Shown here: positions 13,376 through 26,819 of the stretch, in pieces
How the letters are laid out: every line of letters begins with the position of its first letter
Numbering within the stretch: the first letter of the stretch is position 1
Source: Symsagittifera roscoffensis
Lineage: Eukaryota; Xenacoelomorpha; Acoela; Convolutidae
DNA length: 64,000 nucleotides
Assembly: GCF_963678635.1 (NCBI RefSeq)
Contig: NW_026970773.1
Span: forward strand, 1 to 64,000
Direction: 5' to 3'
Notes under the pieces: model-generated
The model's database searches: none
The model's input: only the letters and a program-made list of their open reading frames with translations
Told to the model about the DNA's origin: nothing
Position numbers and translations under genes: made by a program

Positions 13376-14409
13376 TTTTTTTGATTATTTGATATTTGTT
13401 TTGCCCATTGTAATTAATTAGTTTCTTCAATTTCATTTTCTCGATGGACTAAATGAGAAATTCAGGGTTACCCATTGAAAAACTTTTAGATCACAGTTTC
13501 ATTTAGCGCTCTGAAATCGCACATGATAACGGAATTTTGATTACTCTTGACACACATTTGAGAAAAAAAACATATAAAAGTGAAACACCTGATTTTTGTA
13601 TTTGCTTCTTGTCAAAAAACTTATCTTGTGAAAAACCTACATCTCGTGAAAATAGTGAAACACGTTTCACGTGTAGTTGAGAAAATTGAAATTTGAAACA
13701 CTTTTTTTGTCGAACCAAATTTCGCATTTTGTCAAACGAACATCCTTAGTTTTTCTTGCACTGTCATTATTTAAAATTTGAATATTTTGTTCAAAACTAG
13801 ATTATCTAACTAATTTATGCATGTATGTAGATAAAAATAAAAAAAAACAATGTAAGAACAAAGAGAACTTCGGTGTAAGTCGTCAACATAAAAAAGTTCT
13901 AAGCAATAGGTCAACATGTTTTTTACAATATTTTTTTTTGTTTTTTTGCAGTTAATAATTAAAGTTGGAAATTTGCATAATTGTTGGAAAAAACTAGAAA
14001 AAACATGCAATTATCCAAAACAATCCCAGATCATTTCGCTCACTTGTGATAAATTCAAAAGATTTTTTTTTCTTTTACAGTAATTTTCAAACAATTTTCT
14101 TGGAAAGTTTTAAACAATTTTAGTATCTTGTACAAAAGATAATAAAATTTTGCGTGAAAAAGCCAAGTTAAATTCGACATCTTCCTAAAAACTTTGAGAA
14201 AAGTTTTGCCCACATGTTAAAAACTACACAGATATTTTTGTTAAAAAGTGCTTAAGCTGGAAAAATTATTTGAAAATTATGATGAGTCATTTTTTTTCTT
14301 TTAAATTTACAACCATTTTTCACACTTCTTTTCATCTCTTGAGTCTGTTGTTCTCAAGAAAAGTGTTCTCAAGAAAAGCCACTAGTCCCAAGTATATTGA
14401 TTTTTCCAA

Positions 14410-14850
14410 AAATCAAACAGGATTTTGTTTTCCGAAAATCAAACCAGGTGAAAATATACTGCACAGCTTTCAACTATTCAAGAAAATGAGTTGGTACAAC
14501 TTGAAAATATCCAGCAAGTATATGTTGGTGAAAAAGAAGTAGAGACGATATCAGCAATACGGAATACTGTTATTCACAGTGCTGAAAACCTTGAACTGGA
14601 ACCTATGAAAAAAATTCAAATCTGGCGAAGAATCAATTATGGATCAGGTAGTCGACATCTGCATTAGAGTATATGAAATAGCAACATACGACATGAGAAG
14701 GGTGTGTGTCACAATGAAAAATTACATTGTGAACAAACAACCCTACATTCAGATTCTACTCACTTCTACTACTGCAAAGGGAAATGAAGAACTGAAGCAA
14801 ATGGCATTTGTCAACTATACTTTGAATGAATTCAAAGAACTGTCCTAAGT
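14410..14850 (+). pseudogene. Relic of Polinton PC4-like gene
   Basis: It parallels 43210-43671 in opposite orientation. Recognisable blocks are YMLVKKK, a decayed ENLELEP segment, VYEIATYDMRRVCVTMK, YIQIL and GNEELKQ, with the terminal helix NYTLNEFKELS retained. A longer upstream segment from about 14360 also resembles the N-terminal part of the sister gene. Frameshifts near 14545 and 14610 make it non-functional. Confidence 0.7.
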
Positions 14851-15019
14851 TTTTAGAGATTTTATGTTTTATGATAATTGTAACATCAGTAATGTTTTAT
14901 GTTTGCTAATTGAAATATTAGTGGTTCACAACTATTTTTTCTGATCAAATGGAACGTTTAGAGCTCTGAGGAAAAAAGTCAAACCAAAGAAACAAGTTAA
15001 TCAAATTTAATCAATTTAA

Positions 15020-15186
15020 GCTATGAAACAAAAATTGAAGATGAGGAACATCATTTCAATTACTGTTATGAAGTTGATAAAAAAACGAAATCTGGATTTT
15101 TCATAACGTCCTTTAAATTATTATCCAAATTTAAAACCATGCCTTTTGTTTATTACAATATGCCACCGAGAGTACGACAAAAGTGA
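15020..15186 (+). pseudogene. Relic of the unnamed 42-kb Polinton gene
   Basis: The frame reads EDEEHHFNYCYEVD, then KTKSGFFITSFKLLSKF, then PFVYYNMP, and stops at 15184. It matches the minus-strand open frame at 42132-42524 (GDKEHQFDYCFEFD, KSRFVRISFDRLSKF, PVVYTT). Conservation of spacing and hydrophobic positions between two decayed elements argues that this was a real protein. Confidence 0.6.
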
Positions 15187-15859
15187 ATGTTTTGGTAATT
15201 TATTTTTCACTGGTTCACAAATAAATCAAAAAATTAATCAAAGTTTCAAAAAATGAAGTGAGTATCAAAAAGTTATATAAACCAGGCAAGGAATTTAATT
15301 TATTTCTATTTGGCGCCAAACATATGACAGTATGCAATAAAAAAACTCAAAAAAAATACTATTGATTGGGAAGTTTCATACACATACTCCCGTTCTGATC
15401 TCAAAAGCAAATTTTAAATATGTGATTACTCAATAATACCACAAATATTACTTCTGAAGGTGTTCTAGATTCTAATTTTTTGATATCAAAATTGCCGAAA
15501 ACTCTAATTCGAGTAAAAGCTCCACACTGATAACAAAGAAGATAAAAAGTTCCTTATTAGTAATGCTCGATTTTGATTGGTTGATATCACAACTTTTGAA
15601 AACTTCAATATCAGATTGAATAATTTTTCTTCTAATTTTTTTTTCATCTTGTCCAACTATGATGACAGCCATTCTAATTTTCTTGCACGTTAAAAACGAT
15701 TGTTTAAAAATTTGCCCTTACTAATTACTTTTAACCAATTTTTTATGTTAATTATCTCAAGTATGACCGATTAAATATTTCGGGCACTCTAATTCCGCCA
15801 TTTAATTTCAAGTTCTTTCTTTTCTTACTGAAATACTGTCACTGAGCAGAAACGAATTA

Positions 15860-16082
15860 TTTGCTAGTCTTGGTTGTAGCAGAGAAAACACACGTGAAAT
15901 GTGCGTCAAGACATTGTAGAACAAGTGGTGTTTTGAATTATTCGAACTGTAACTTTTATACATATAGCAGCGAGGAACTCACTAATGATAACAAGAATAA
16001 GCATTCTTCTTGTCATCTTAATGTTAAATATGGTAAGAGTTCTCCTCAGTCTCCAAAAACGCTCCAAAAGAAGGTGAAATGA
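15860..16082 (+). pseudogene. Second zinc-finger relic, inverted
   Basis: Reads HVKCASRHCRTSGVLNYSNC and FYTYSSEELTND, matching the intact 96-residue zinc-finger gene at 41114-41404. The first CxxC is lost. It is the second zinc-finger copy in the same relic and lies opposite in orientation to the one near 11.5 kb. Confidence 0.75.
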
Positions 16083-16276
16083 TTTTTTTTCTTGAAAACA
16101 TTCAAGAAATTTATATCAATAATAGTTTTTATTGAATGTGAAAAGTCTATAAAATGTGATGGAAATGAAAACTTCCAGTCAAAACTATACAGCTTTTTCA
16201 TCACAATTCCTAATCTGTCATTCATTTTTTATTCGAAGTTTCTGACTGAAGATAAAAACAGCAACAATCGATGTCA

Positions 16277-18140
16277 ATGTAACTTTCGCCCGGAAGTACA
16301 CATCTACGGGAAAAAAGCTAGGTTGTAAGACGACTGAACACAGCTCTACATGCTTTTAACCGTATCTGCCAAAGCCAGTACTTTGCGTGGTCTTTCTAAC
16401 ATTGGGTCGACAAAACGTTACTGTTTCCGGCTTCGATCAAAACGCCTAAATTAATTCAATTACAGGCAAAAATAGTGAGCTCATGACTGGGTCTCAGTAT
16501 TCCCAGACCACGACGTTACTCTTAAAAACAAAGCTACTACATATATGTTATGTTACGATTGTTTTTGTATAGTAGATAATAATCACCATCTCCATCGAAG
16601 ATGAATCAATCCTTTCCCTTAACTCATTGCTTCTCATATTCTGAAAACGAATTTGATGTTAATTGAACACAACTCAGGGTATCCTCACGAAGCTTAACGT
16701 TTATAAAAACAGAGTTTTATTTCTCCTACCAAGACCCATCTCTTCCCTAACTTTTTTCTGGACACGTCGTCCCAACATTCTTCCCGGTTCTCGAGAATCG
16801 CTTTGAAGGGATTAAAGCGTCTCAATCGTTACATCTCGGAATAGTCGTAAATCACTATACTTTCTGAGTCTATCGTTGTTTCTCGTCCGTCTTTTCTGTG
16901 TTAATAAAATTGTTCTTCTGTTGATTTCACTTTTTCAGTTATCGGAAAACTTCGACATCGTTATGTGTCTTTCTTTTTAAACGAAATTTTAAAAATAACG
17001 TGTCACACCATATTGGCCATTCCTAATTCGTCAAACTGAACGATTAACACCGTTAATGCTCTAAAATTTGCCAATTTTCTTGTTCAGCTGCTATGATTCA
17101 AGTTCGAATTTGAAATGCATTTTCACACATTTGATCGAATATCATAAACTCCCCGGACAGCCCGGCCAGTGCCCTCATTGAGTCTCGTAATCTTCATCAA
17201 AATGGTACAGTGCCATCGAACATAATTTACAAAATGCACGTAATCACTTTTGTCCACATTGCATATCGACTCACTGCAGAATACGAATGACATCATACTA
17301 CATTATCATAGATTCCGGAATTTTTTTACTGATCTAATCCCTCGAGGATATGACTGAAGATACAAGATATTGTTTGACATTTAATGCCAATCTCCGATTT
17401 AAAAGTTTTTTATCTTAGGTTTGAAAAAAGTTGGGATACAGGACAGTCCTGCCAACCAACAAACTAAAAATATCCTACTATGTTTTCCTTTCGGAAATTT
17501 AGTTGTTATTAGTCCTGAATATTGAAATATTGAAACTCGTTGGTTAGCAGGATCAATGAAATATTTTCCTCCTTCAAGAGATTACTCAAGCCCATCATGT
17601 CACTACAAAGTGATCAGCCATCTTAGCTGATTGAAAACAAACATGCAGGCCATTTTATCTAATATAATCCACACTTCAGCCTATCTAGATACATAGTAGG
17701 AGTCTCTAAAGCCACCTACTAAAAGCACAATACAATTTTATAAATGCAACAAAATAATAACTCAAAAATTCAACTGACAGTTTTCTTTTTCAGTTTTAAT
17801 TGCACGCTTAATTGCTTAGTTTCTCATCTGTGTTTTTGAACACACAAAAAAAACTCCTATTTTTTGGATTTTTCTAACGTCTTCTACTTCGATCCTTCTT
17901 TGTTTCCTTCTCTGTTTCATTTTTTCATCTCGTTTTTCGGCTATTTGTCATTGCTCCATCTACTCGTCCTCCGTCATTGATTATGCACTTTCTGTTTCAG
18001 TTCGGTTGCTATTCTGACGCTAATGGAGGCAGTCCTCCAGCAATTCCGCGTTTCTACCCTTCGTTTGCAACAAGGTAGATGATCATCGTTAGTTTCCCTA
18101 TTTCTGCAGAAGCTGTTGTGGAGGCACAACGTCATGTTTC
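16277..18140 (-). other. Non-coding 3' end of retroelement (i)
   Basis: The first 400 bp are satellite module (b) (TGTAACTTTCGCCCGG...). The rest matches 35.37-36.93 kb in element (ii), with shared blocks CTCCCCGGACAG.CCGG, TCACTGCAGAATA and GGACAGTCCTGCCAACCAAC. It probably holds the 3' untranslated region and LTR. The interval 16.68-16.98 kb differs from element (ii), so indels or substitutions distinguish the two ends. Confidence 0.5.
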
Positions 18141-18144
18141 TCTC

Positions 18145-21100
18145 CAGATCTTCTTTTAAAATTTCTTCTCTTTCTCTCCCGTCACACTCATTTCATCTAG
18201 ACGTCATTTTCACTGCGGTGTTCACTGTATTCCGATGAGTTACAAAAGATGGCCTTGAAACTCCTGCTCCAATGTCCAGCTGATTCGCACTGTACACTCT
18301 GTTGTGCTTCGACATATGCTTTCTGGCATATTCGTACAACCATGCAGTCATGTTGGCTCTAAACCATGGCGTCAGTCGTCATTTGTTCTACTTCTTCTCC
18401 CTTTCAACCGGTATGTTCAATATTTAGCACGTTGTCTCAGAAAGATCTAAATAGTTTAGTAAATCCAATTCCTGTAATTGTTCTTTCGTAGGCACTTTCT
18501 GTCGGTTGTTCTCTATCACATGAGCTTCCAGCCATCGGATCGCCATCATTACTTCCACAATCACTATCATTTAGGTCGTGATGAAACTGGTTAACTTATG
18601 AACAGCAGCTCTCAACAGTCCCAGATCAACACCAGATTACTGCGCCGCCCGGGATACCCCAATGTCGGAAGCAAGCAATGGCACTGATACTCATCATGTG
18701 TCAACATGATGCTACTCCAATTACGCTTTTCCGAAGCTTCCAGTAGTGGTTTTACTTCCCTCATTACTCGGTGGATCTCATCTTTCTCGTCTACTGCAAT
18801 ATAATCTGTTGCTGTTGATTCCTTTCAAGTTCCCATTGGCGTATCCCATGAACAATTTCCCAGTATCGGTTCTAACTCTTCTTTGATTCTTTGTGGAACT
18901 GCTGAGAACATCTTGCATAGTAACTCGTAAGATTTTCCTGACCTCCTCGATAATCTCGGCACTGAGAAGGCCTGATCCAGGATCATACTCCTCGAACTTT
19001 TCACATCCACCGCTTTGAAGTGCATTGGGTATCTGCTTTTGCACAGCGGAGCCAACTTCAATCCCACTAGTTATCGCTACGTTCTGCGATGAGTTTCACT
19101 CTGCCGAATCAAATTATAGATGATGTTCAGGTCACGCAAAATACAGTCTGAACTCAGCTCCCTCCGCAAATCCTGCGTCGCACGCAACATCGAATCGGCA
19201 ATACTACTCGGACGCCATGATTGTTTCATCAGTTACCACACCACCATTAGACTCGTTCTTAGCAGCTCCTCCGTAAATCCCAATACAACTTCTTCTTGGT
19301 TGTCATTTTTTGGCACTGATGGTGCAGTCACCTTTTCTTCCAACACAAGTCCTAACTTATCCTGCTGATTAGCAGAGCTTCTTATCGTCGCAATTCTAGA
19401 CAGCCAGACCTTTAGTAACACTGCTTGCTCGTAGTCCAAAAACCATTGCGTATGTCTCCACTAAAGAAAGGGTTGTAGGCCATCCCTACGATCACGGTTA
19501 CGTACCTGTAAGTTTTTTTTTCCTGATCGATCTGCAATGTTCAATTCACTTCGGCAGTGCTACCATGGATTCTTCTGTGAGCCTCAGCACCTTGTTCGAG
19601 AATCTCCGTATTTCATCGATCTTCTTCATTGATTCCAGTTCTACAGGCTCCTTCAAATCCACTCGCATCGTTTTCCTTTGATATATGTCCAAAAGTGTCA
19701 GTCAGAGGCAATTTTGTGTTCGATCATCGTTTTTTTTCAGCATCTTGGCAGAAGTGTTCAGCGCCGGCACTAAAATTTGTTCGAACATGAATCGAATGAA
19801 ACAGCTACTGCCGCTCCGTATTGTGTCCTTGGGTCTGTTTGGCTCGTCATCAAGAACATCTTCCCTTCTTTCCATATTTCCCTTTCTTCTGAGTCATATT
19901 CGTCCCGTGTCAGTCCAGACATGCACCAAGCGAACCTAAGTTGTATCTATGTTCTCACATAAGGTATCGCTATCAGAGCGTGTACATTCGGGCTGGTTCT
20001 AATTTTTTCTACGAAGTGCTGTAACACCACCCCTCTCCATGGTAGGCTTATTGACTGATCTATCGTTTCCGCATGCATCCATATGCCACTTGCTTCATGG
20101 TTGTGCCTTGCATCATCGCCTGCAAAAAAGACTCTGTGGCACTTTTATTTTATAGAGCGATTAGGTGTCCTCTAGTCGAGTTTCTGTAATCCACCATCTT
20201 CTTGTATCCACCAGCGGGATCGTCGATCGAGACGGTCTCTGACACTGTCAATTAGTTGCACCCCACTGGGATTAGCTGTTCTGCGAGGCTTCCCTTTCCA
20301 TGGTTTATGCAGGATGGCTTGAAATCTCGTAGGGTACTTTCTTCACTTTCGCTCAGTATTTCCATTTCTAATGTAGCTCCAGTCAGAGTGCGATCACTCC
20401 TCTTGGTTTTATAACTGACTGACCTTAATCCTGCCATGCGCAAGGGTGACACCAGCATTACATCGGTCAATTTTCTGCCTGTGCCAAGTAATCGGTCATC
20501 GCGTTGACCCATGTCAATAGCTTCTTCGACACGCTTTCGTTTGGCAGCGTGTCGACTTGACAGCTTTCATCAAGATTTCCAAGTCCACTTTCGCCTTTCT
20601 AATTTTTCTCAACGTCACGTTGCTGCAAAGTTTCATTTTCATGTCATTAATCTTGTGTATCACCATTTTCGACCGTATCATTTCTTTCCGGGTTCTTGAC
20701 AGGTACAATACTTCATCATTCCCTACTTGCTGCATTGCCTTTATAGGAGAGTTTGCTTCACTTTCGTCAGTGGCCGAACCGATTAACAATCGTTCCTAAC
20801 ATTCGTCTAGTTTGTCAAGGATTTCCCTTATCAGATCTATGTTAAGACCATCAAGTTTCGGTTCATTTCCATGAAGGCCGACGGAGATTCCAGCGTGGAA
20901 GTTCCATCCTCTGCTGGCTCATTCGTTCCTTCTAACATTTCTCTCTCATTTTCATAGTCGCTAAGAAGTTGAAAACCAGGCTAGAAATCCCTCCTGTCAA
21001 AGCCATATCGTCCTCTTTTCGAGCCTGATCGTGATCCTGCTTGATGGGTTCCTCCGATCGACAGTCTCCTCCCTCCTTGTCATCTCGTTTCTGTTTTTTT

Positions 21101-24100
21101 CCTGAACTTGAAGATCGCTGCTCTTCACTTCTTGTCCCATTTGGAAACTTTGGCAAGACTAATCTGCCAGCTGATTGGTCTTCTTACTCTTCGTGCCTTA
21201 GTTTTTCTTGGTTTCTTAGCAGCCGAAGGGTGCTAGCACAGTTCTAGTGAATAGTTTCCCGCTCACTAACAACTCCGGTTTCACGCTCATTTTAACAAGT
21301 CAGGCTTCTTGCAAATCCACCCTGCCTCGCAAGACCATTGGTACCAGGTCCATTTTTGCCCATTCTTCATCAATTCTTCCGGGTTTCGGAGTGGCTGTTT
21401 TACTTATTTGTCTCCTCGTCGTTTCATCCGTGCAAGCAATTTGCGTGCCTTGCAGCACGACAGCGTCTCTGTCCATGAAGCACAAGTCCATCGTTTGGGA
21501 GAACTTTGCCACTCTCCTTCCATTAGTTTCAATGGCTCTTAACATGGGAGTTTGCACTATGGAGTCTGCTCCGAGCAACATCCTTCTAATCAAGGAAAAT
21601 TCAGGGATTTCTTCTGGCAGCTTCTTGTAATCGAACTGGCCTTTCGTTTCTTCTTTCACCTTATGACATGAAGCCATCAGACGAGGATTTCTTGCCAATT
21701 CAACATTCGTTTTGTTATAGGGCCCCAAATTCTAGAGCTTTGGGAATACTTCAATAAACCCTCTGTCTACTTCTCCATTCGATCACGGAAAAGATCATCA
21801 AAGTTTATCACTGCCAATTCCGGCTCTGACATTTTCGCGAACAGCAAATCTTCACACATCATTTCTCGCAATTGAGTGCGCTCCGGTCCTCTGCTGAAAG
21901 AAGGTTCAGGTGCAACACCGACCTTCTGTACGCTTCCACTTAACTTCAGGGAACGCAAATGTTACTTCAGTATTATATAGCCATATATCACTGTAACAAT
22001 TTCCATGGCTCCTCTGATCACATCTAGGGGATCGGTCATCATGGCAAGGCTCAAAGCAGTCAATATGGGCATGCCACCAGCATGGCACCGCACATCTTTT
22101 TTTTCAATCATTTCATCCTATCCTGTTTCAAAGTGATTCTGATGCAGGAGGTATTGGGTAAGAGTATGCTAGGAATCAGTGGCTCGCTTCATCTCGAACT
22201 TCTTCACGTTATCTCTCATCTGCTCGAGGTAGCGGGTCAGATGCATCAATCCTCCCAAATTCCCGTGCGTGATCGCAATTAGCGTCAGAAGTCCATCCAG
22301 TCGCAGGTCCTGCTATCCCTCAGTGAGCAGTACCGCTGGTCCCTTCACAAAATTCTCCGCTCCGAGCGTCACGAATATTGCTAGGATCACCACTACCGAT
22401 AAATTTGTCACTGCTTGAAGGAACTCTCTGATCAGGTATCGAGAGAGCGCAGGAAGACTTTTGCCAGGAAGGACGCGGTTCATCCTGCTCCCAACTCTTC
22501 TAGCATACTGTCGGTCCCGCCATAGCCTTCTTCCCCCTTCATAATCTGCGTCCAAAAAGCTTCAAGGGTCCCTTGGTACACTCTGTTCAGAAAATTGACT
22601 TTTCGCCTGCTTTCTCGGCCAAGCATACATCTTCGTGACCATCGCTGGGCCGCGCTCGAAAACGTTCCTGCCCAATGCAGCTTTTCGAGGTGTCAAGTGC
22701 AGCCACTTATTGGCCTCTGGATTTGTGCGTAAAACCATAGCTTCAAGTGAGCTCTCGTCCTTTTCTTGGCCTCTGGATTTGTGCGTAATATCAAGGCTTC
22801 AAGTGAGCTTGGAATTCTGTTTTTTTTCTCCTTCTTCTTTTATCTCCATTTTTGTGAACCACAAGGCATTGGACATCGCCACTATCACTCGATGATCATC
22901 ATTGATTCCCAATTTCCAGTTGAGCTGTCTGTTGAAGTTGGACAGTTGCAATCCCAACACTTCATCCAACACCAGCATGTGTATGGAATGGTCTTTCAAC
23001 CCTCGCATTGCAATTGAGATGTCAGACCACACTGCCGGCAATTCTGCGCTAAGTGGTCTCAGGTTCTTCACCTCCACTTAGCTATTCGGGGCAGATTTGA
23101 TCACCTTAAATTTTCTCCTTCTGAGGGCAAGTCCACCATCACATACACGAGTTTCAATCCATCCTGGAGACGTGCATATACCGGAGATAATGCAAATAAA
23201 GCTTTCGGTGTTATTTTCGGGAATGTCTCTTCTTTTAGTTTATCCATTTTTCTAGGACATTTTTTTTGCTGGCCGCACTGCATCCCCCGCTGTTGTAGGC
23301 TCTCTGAGCTTACTCAAGAAACCCTACTGTGTAAGTGGTCGTTTATGCCGGCAAACACAATCGTACTCGGCTTCATTTCGGTTTGTCGTTGGTCATCGGA
23401 TGCCCCTGATACAGACTGCATCAGATCCATGTCGATTGCTGCCAGGCTAAAACAAGGATTTGGAGGTATAAGCAAAGTCCAATTTCACGACATACAAAAT
23501 CTTGGCTTTGCTCATCTCTACTTTACCGTACGCCGCAAAGATAGCCTCGTCCTTTCAAATCTTCAGTCGATCATACCTCTTAACATCGCCTTCTTGAGCT
23601 TTCTGCTTTGGGTAAGCCCATTCTATCATGTGAGATTGGGTGTTCGTAGTTTTTATTCGTTGTCCTATTGGTGCCCTCGTTGTCAAGAATCTTCCCGGTC
23701 TTTCTTCTCGGATTCCTTCAATATGATTCTTTCTCACGTCCTGTAAAAGTTTGCATTTACTGGAGCAATAGTGTTGTTCGAGGGCAGTCCATCTATACCG
23801 GCAAAGCTTAAAGCGGTTGTGGAGCTGAAACTGACGCCAGCTGGTATCAACTAGTCCACTCCCATGATGGAGTAAAGCCCATTCACGTAGAGCCTTGCTG
23901 AAGGTCCATTTTCATCAGGCCATGTTTGTAGACATGACAGGGGAAATGTATGGGCCTCGACCACTTCAGAAAGCTTCTCTCCGGTCGTCGTTCTTCTCGG
24001 CGCGTGCTCGTTGTTTCCGATCTCAAGGTGCTTGACGTCGTGTCCGATGTCGAATTGACAGGTCCTAATCTTCGTCGCGGATGAATAGTCCTTCTTACTG

Positions 24101-25950
24101 GCGCTTCGCCCAGTCGGTCCAGTACATCCGTCCTTTGCCCTGGCTCGCTGGAGCTTTGCGGCATCTGGGTTACGGCTGGGAATGGTCCCAGAGGTGCTTC
24201 TAGGTTAGGGGGCACGAAGGTTGAGAGTGCTGGCTCATTTGTGACTTCTTCCATCTTCAGTACTCCCGTATCTAAAAGCTCGACTTCCTGTTCGTCCAGT
24301 CTTCCCTGGAAAACTCAATTCATCCAGGTTTGTCCTTCAATACTGTCAAAGTGGATTCCATCGGTGGTGATTCTGGCCTGATCCATAGCCCGAGCTCATG
24401 TTCGATATCCATGAGGACCATTCGTCCAGCATTACGACTCGCCAGATTTCTCATTATGTTATTCCACCTGATAAACCTATCGTTATGTCTCCTTCCCGTC
24501 GATGTCAGCGTTCTCGTGCTCAGCGGCACGGTGCAGATGGTCTGTACCGCACACTTTAACTTCCGTCAGAGAATGGTATATAGACACACAATCATTGATT
24601 CACATTGTGCCTTTTCCTCATCTGAACTCCTGCACCCTTCGTTTCTGCTAGGATCATTATATTCGCAATTCTACCTGGGTTCATAAGCTCACCACTCGAT
24701 ATAGCGGGGCAGTCGTGGCACCACCAAAACGAATCACCGTGGTGTCCAGGAGGTCCTCAAGTTCTCAACAAACTGTAACCCAGTATTAAAGGTGATGTGC
24801 CGAGCGGAGGTTGTTGTATGTTTACTGCCGGACTCAAAGTCGAATGATTGAAACAGGCTCGCGGGTCCGTCCGGAACTGCTGTAAAATTGTTCATCACCT
24901 GGTTGTTTTTCTTCACATCAAACACTCGGGCAGTTTTTTCATCTGCATTTCTCTTATTTTCCTGTCCGTGATTTTAGATGTTTTCATTGGCCTCGTTGTT
25001 TTTTTAGCTCCCGTTCTCTTCATCGTTTATCGGGAGGGCTCTACTCTGCCTGTATCGTCGAATGTTTCATAGGGTGCAGTCACCCCGGAACCTGGCGCAA
25101 TCTTGTCGCTTTTAAGTCGTCCAGTCGTTTCTATCAGCTTCTGCAATGTCTGATCCACGTTTGGCTCACTTGAATCCTGAAAGGCTACTCTACCGGCTGT
25201 AGTCGGGGTTTGCACCTACGTCGTTTGACTTAGTTCGCGAGGCGTTAGGAACTCCATCGGGGACTGTCCTCGAGGAACATTCCTTGCGGGTATTGCCCTT
25301 TCTACTGATGTCGTCAAGGCCAGCCGCTCCGTTTGCTCGTTAGTTTCTCGCCTCAAGCGTTCTATTTTTTGTAACTCTGTTTTTCGTTGCAATCCTCGAG
25401 CAGTCTTTTCCACATGTTTCTGTCTTTTTCAATACTAAGCAAAGTCTTGGTCACATGATCCAGTTCTTTTTTCGTTTTTTTCAGGTCTTGCATTCGTTTC
25501 GTTTTTCATTCGTCTGAACTTCTTCCTCCACTTTCGCCCTATTTGATGGCACAGCTGCTCTCAGTGTTGAACTAGTCGAGGCGGCCTCGCTGTTCAACTC
25601 TTGATGCATTCTTCTCAATTCAGGCCCAGGCTTGTTCGGGAGATGCATCTCACCTGGTTCATAGGTCCTGGAACTTACCAATCCAGGCTCGTTCGCAAAG
25701 TAACTTCCTGAGAGAGCCCCATTTCACCACCTCATCGCCCTCATGTTTGTGTGGTCTAGATCTCCCTTGATGTCCATCTGCGACCATCAATAAGACTTCC
25801 GTGGGTTGGTCCTCACGGTTATCATGCCCTAAGATGTTTATCAGCAACATGGCAACCTCTGGGTTTTCCAGAGCAAAGTCTCAATCTTTTAGCCGACGAC
25901 AGATCGCGTCTACCATTGGACCTACATATGTCTCCCTTCATTCATGTCAA
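18145..25950 (-). pseudogene. Giant retroelement ORF with SGNH hydrolase domain, copy A
   Basis: The reading starts near 25950 (PMVDAICRRLKD) and runs to about 18150 in many broken frames, so the ancestral protein was roughly 2,600 residues. In order: an N-terminal region with INILGHDN; a charged, coiled-coil-like stretch (about 25.6-25.2 kb, KIERLRRETNEQTERL); the SGNH domain (about 24.8-24.35 kb); a low-complexity arginine/serine-rich linker (RRTIHPRRRLGPVN); then about 1,900 residues I do not recognise, with hydrophobic stretches such as LSVVVILAIFVTLGAENF. The GDS serine block has become GYS-like. It lies downstream of integrase, the position of env or third ORFs in LTR elements. Stops and shifts are frequent. 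Confidence 0.65.
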
Positions 25951-26201
25951 GGTTGTCATTTTAAACAGTCAGATCAGAAGATTTTGATCTTGAAATTCAT
26001 TAAAATCAATTAATTGCTAAAAACTTGGAATTTAATCTATGAATGGACAGTCCAAACTTTGGATCTAATCATAAGATCGTCATTCGGTCATTCATGTTCA
26101 TTAACCCTTCCATACCCAGGATCTTAATAACAAAAAATCATAACACATAAGATATCACACACAACATACATAACACAACACGTCCTACACACAACCTAAA
26201 T

Positions 26202-26676
26202 TCAGCGTATACTTAAATAGTATTTCATATGTAAGTATACTTGTATGTTAGTATCAGAAAAGATTACGTGTATCAATGCATACAGCTCCGGATGCAGTCG
26301 TCTCCGGTTTGGGTCGTGTACCGGGAGCGAGAATTCATTCACCTCGTCAGTCGCCCTCGTCACCAAAAACAATAAATACTTTCCTGGTATCTGCGAAGCC
26401 ACTGGATGCAAGACTGCTACACCTCCTATACCTGGTCTCTGCATCCACAGAAATTATATGTTTTTATATTCCCTTTTAAAGTCTGCTGCCAATGCTGTCC
26501 TAAGGCTCATGTCCGCTGTAACCGCTATCGCACATGTTCTATTTGTAAGTATAAAATCGCTATTTGTGCATAGTGGGCTATTTGAGTATTCATTTGGCAA
26601 GTTGATAAATGCATCTACTACTCTCCCTATGTCCGGTTTCTTGGGATCCTCGCCTGTTTCTGGGACTAATGTTTCT
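26202..26676 (-). pseudogene. Macro-domain-like segment, copy A
   Basis: Duplicate of 31731-32205, almost identical (one base change turns the ISAV-region codon). It carries the same in-frame TAA (26454-26456). See the copy B entry for the domain reading. Confidence 0.45.
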
Positions 26677-26819
26677 CTTGCTTTTCTTTATTTTTTTATT
26701 AATAGTTTTTTTTTAGTGTGGGTAAGTCCTTCCACACTCCCAGGACAAAAATATCAATCGATCCTCCTTTTCAATTCTTATATATTCTATGCTCTCATGG
26801 GTAACTTCCTGAATCGTGA

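Larger units (their letters stand above)
8462..16276. mobile_element. Decayed Polinton/Maverick relic, rearranged
   Basis: Its left end (8462-about 8970) matches the terminal inverted repeat of the complete element at 38116, including TGTATTAAGAT iterons and the GGTTTCAGNGTGATGGTAAGA block. From 8.97 to 11.6 kb it stays colinear with 38.6-41.4 kb, ending with a minus-strand zinc-finger relic. From 12.9 to 16.1 kb the order is inverted relative to the complete element: acidic-protein relic, PC4-like relic, the 42-kb gene relic, then a second zinc-finger relic, all on the plus strand. It abuts the retroelement end at 16277. I saw no polymerase gene and no right TIR, so target duplications cannot be tested. 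Confidence 0.8.

Noticed and set aside
21247-21630. Plus-strand 127-codon serine-rich frame
   Set aside because: Antisense to the giant ORF (minus strand 21728-21300, which matches 60154-60672). The giant ORF is conserved between elements.
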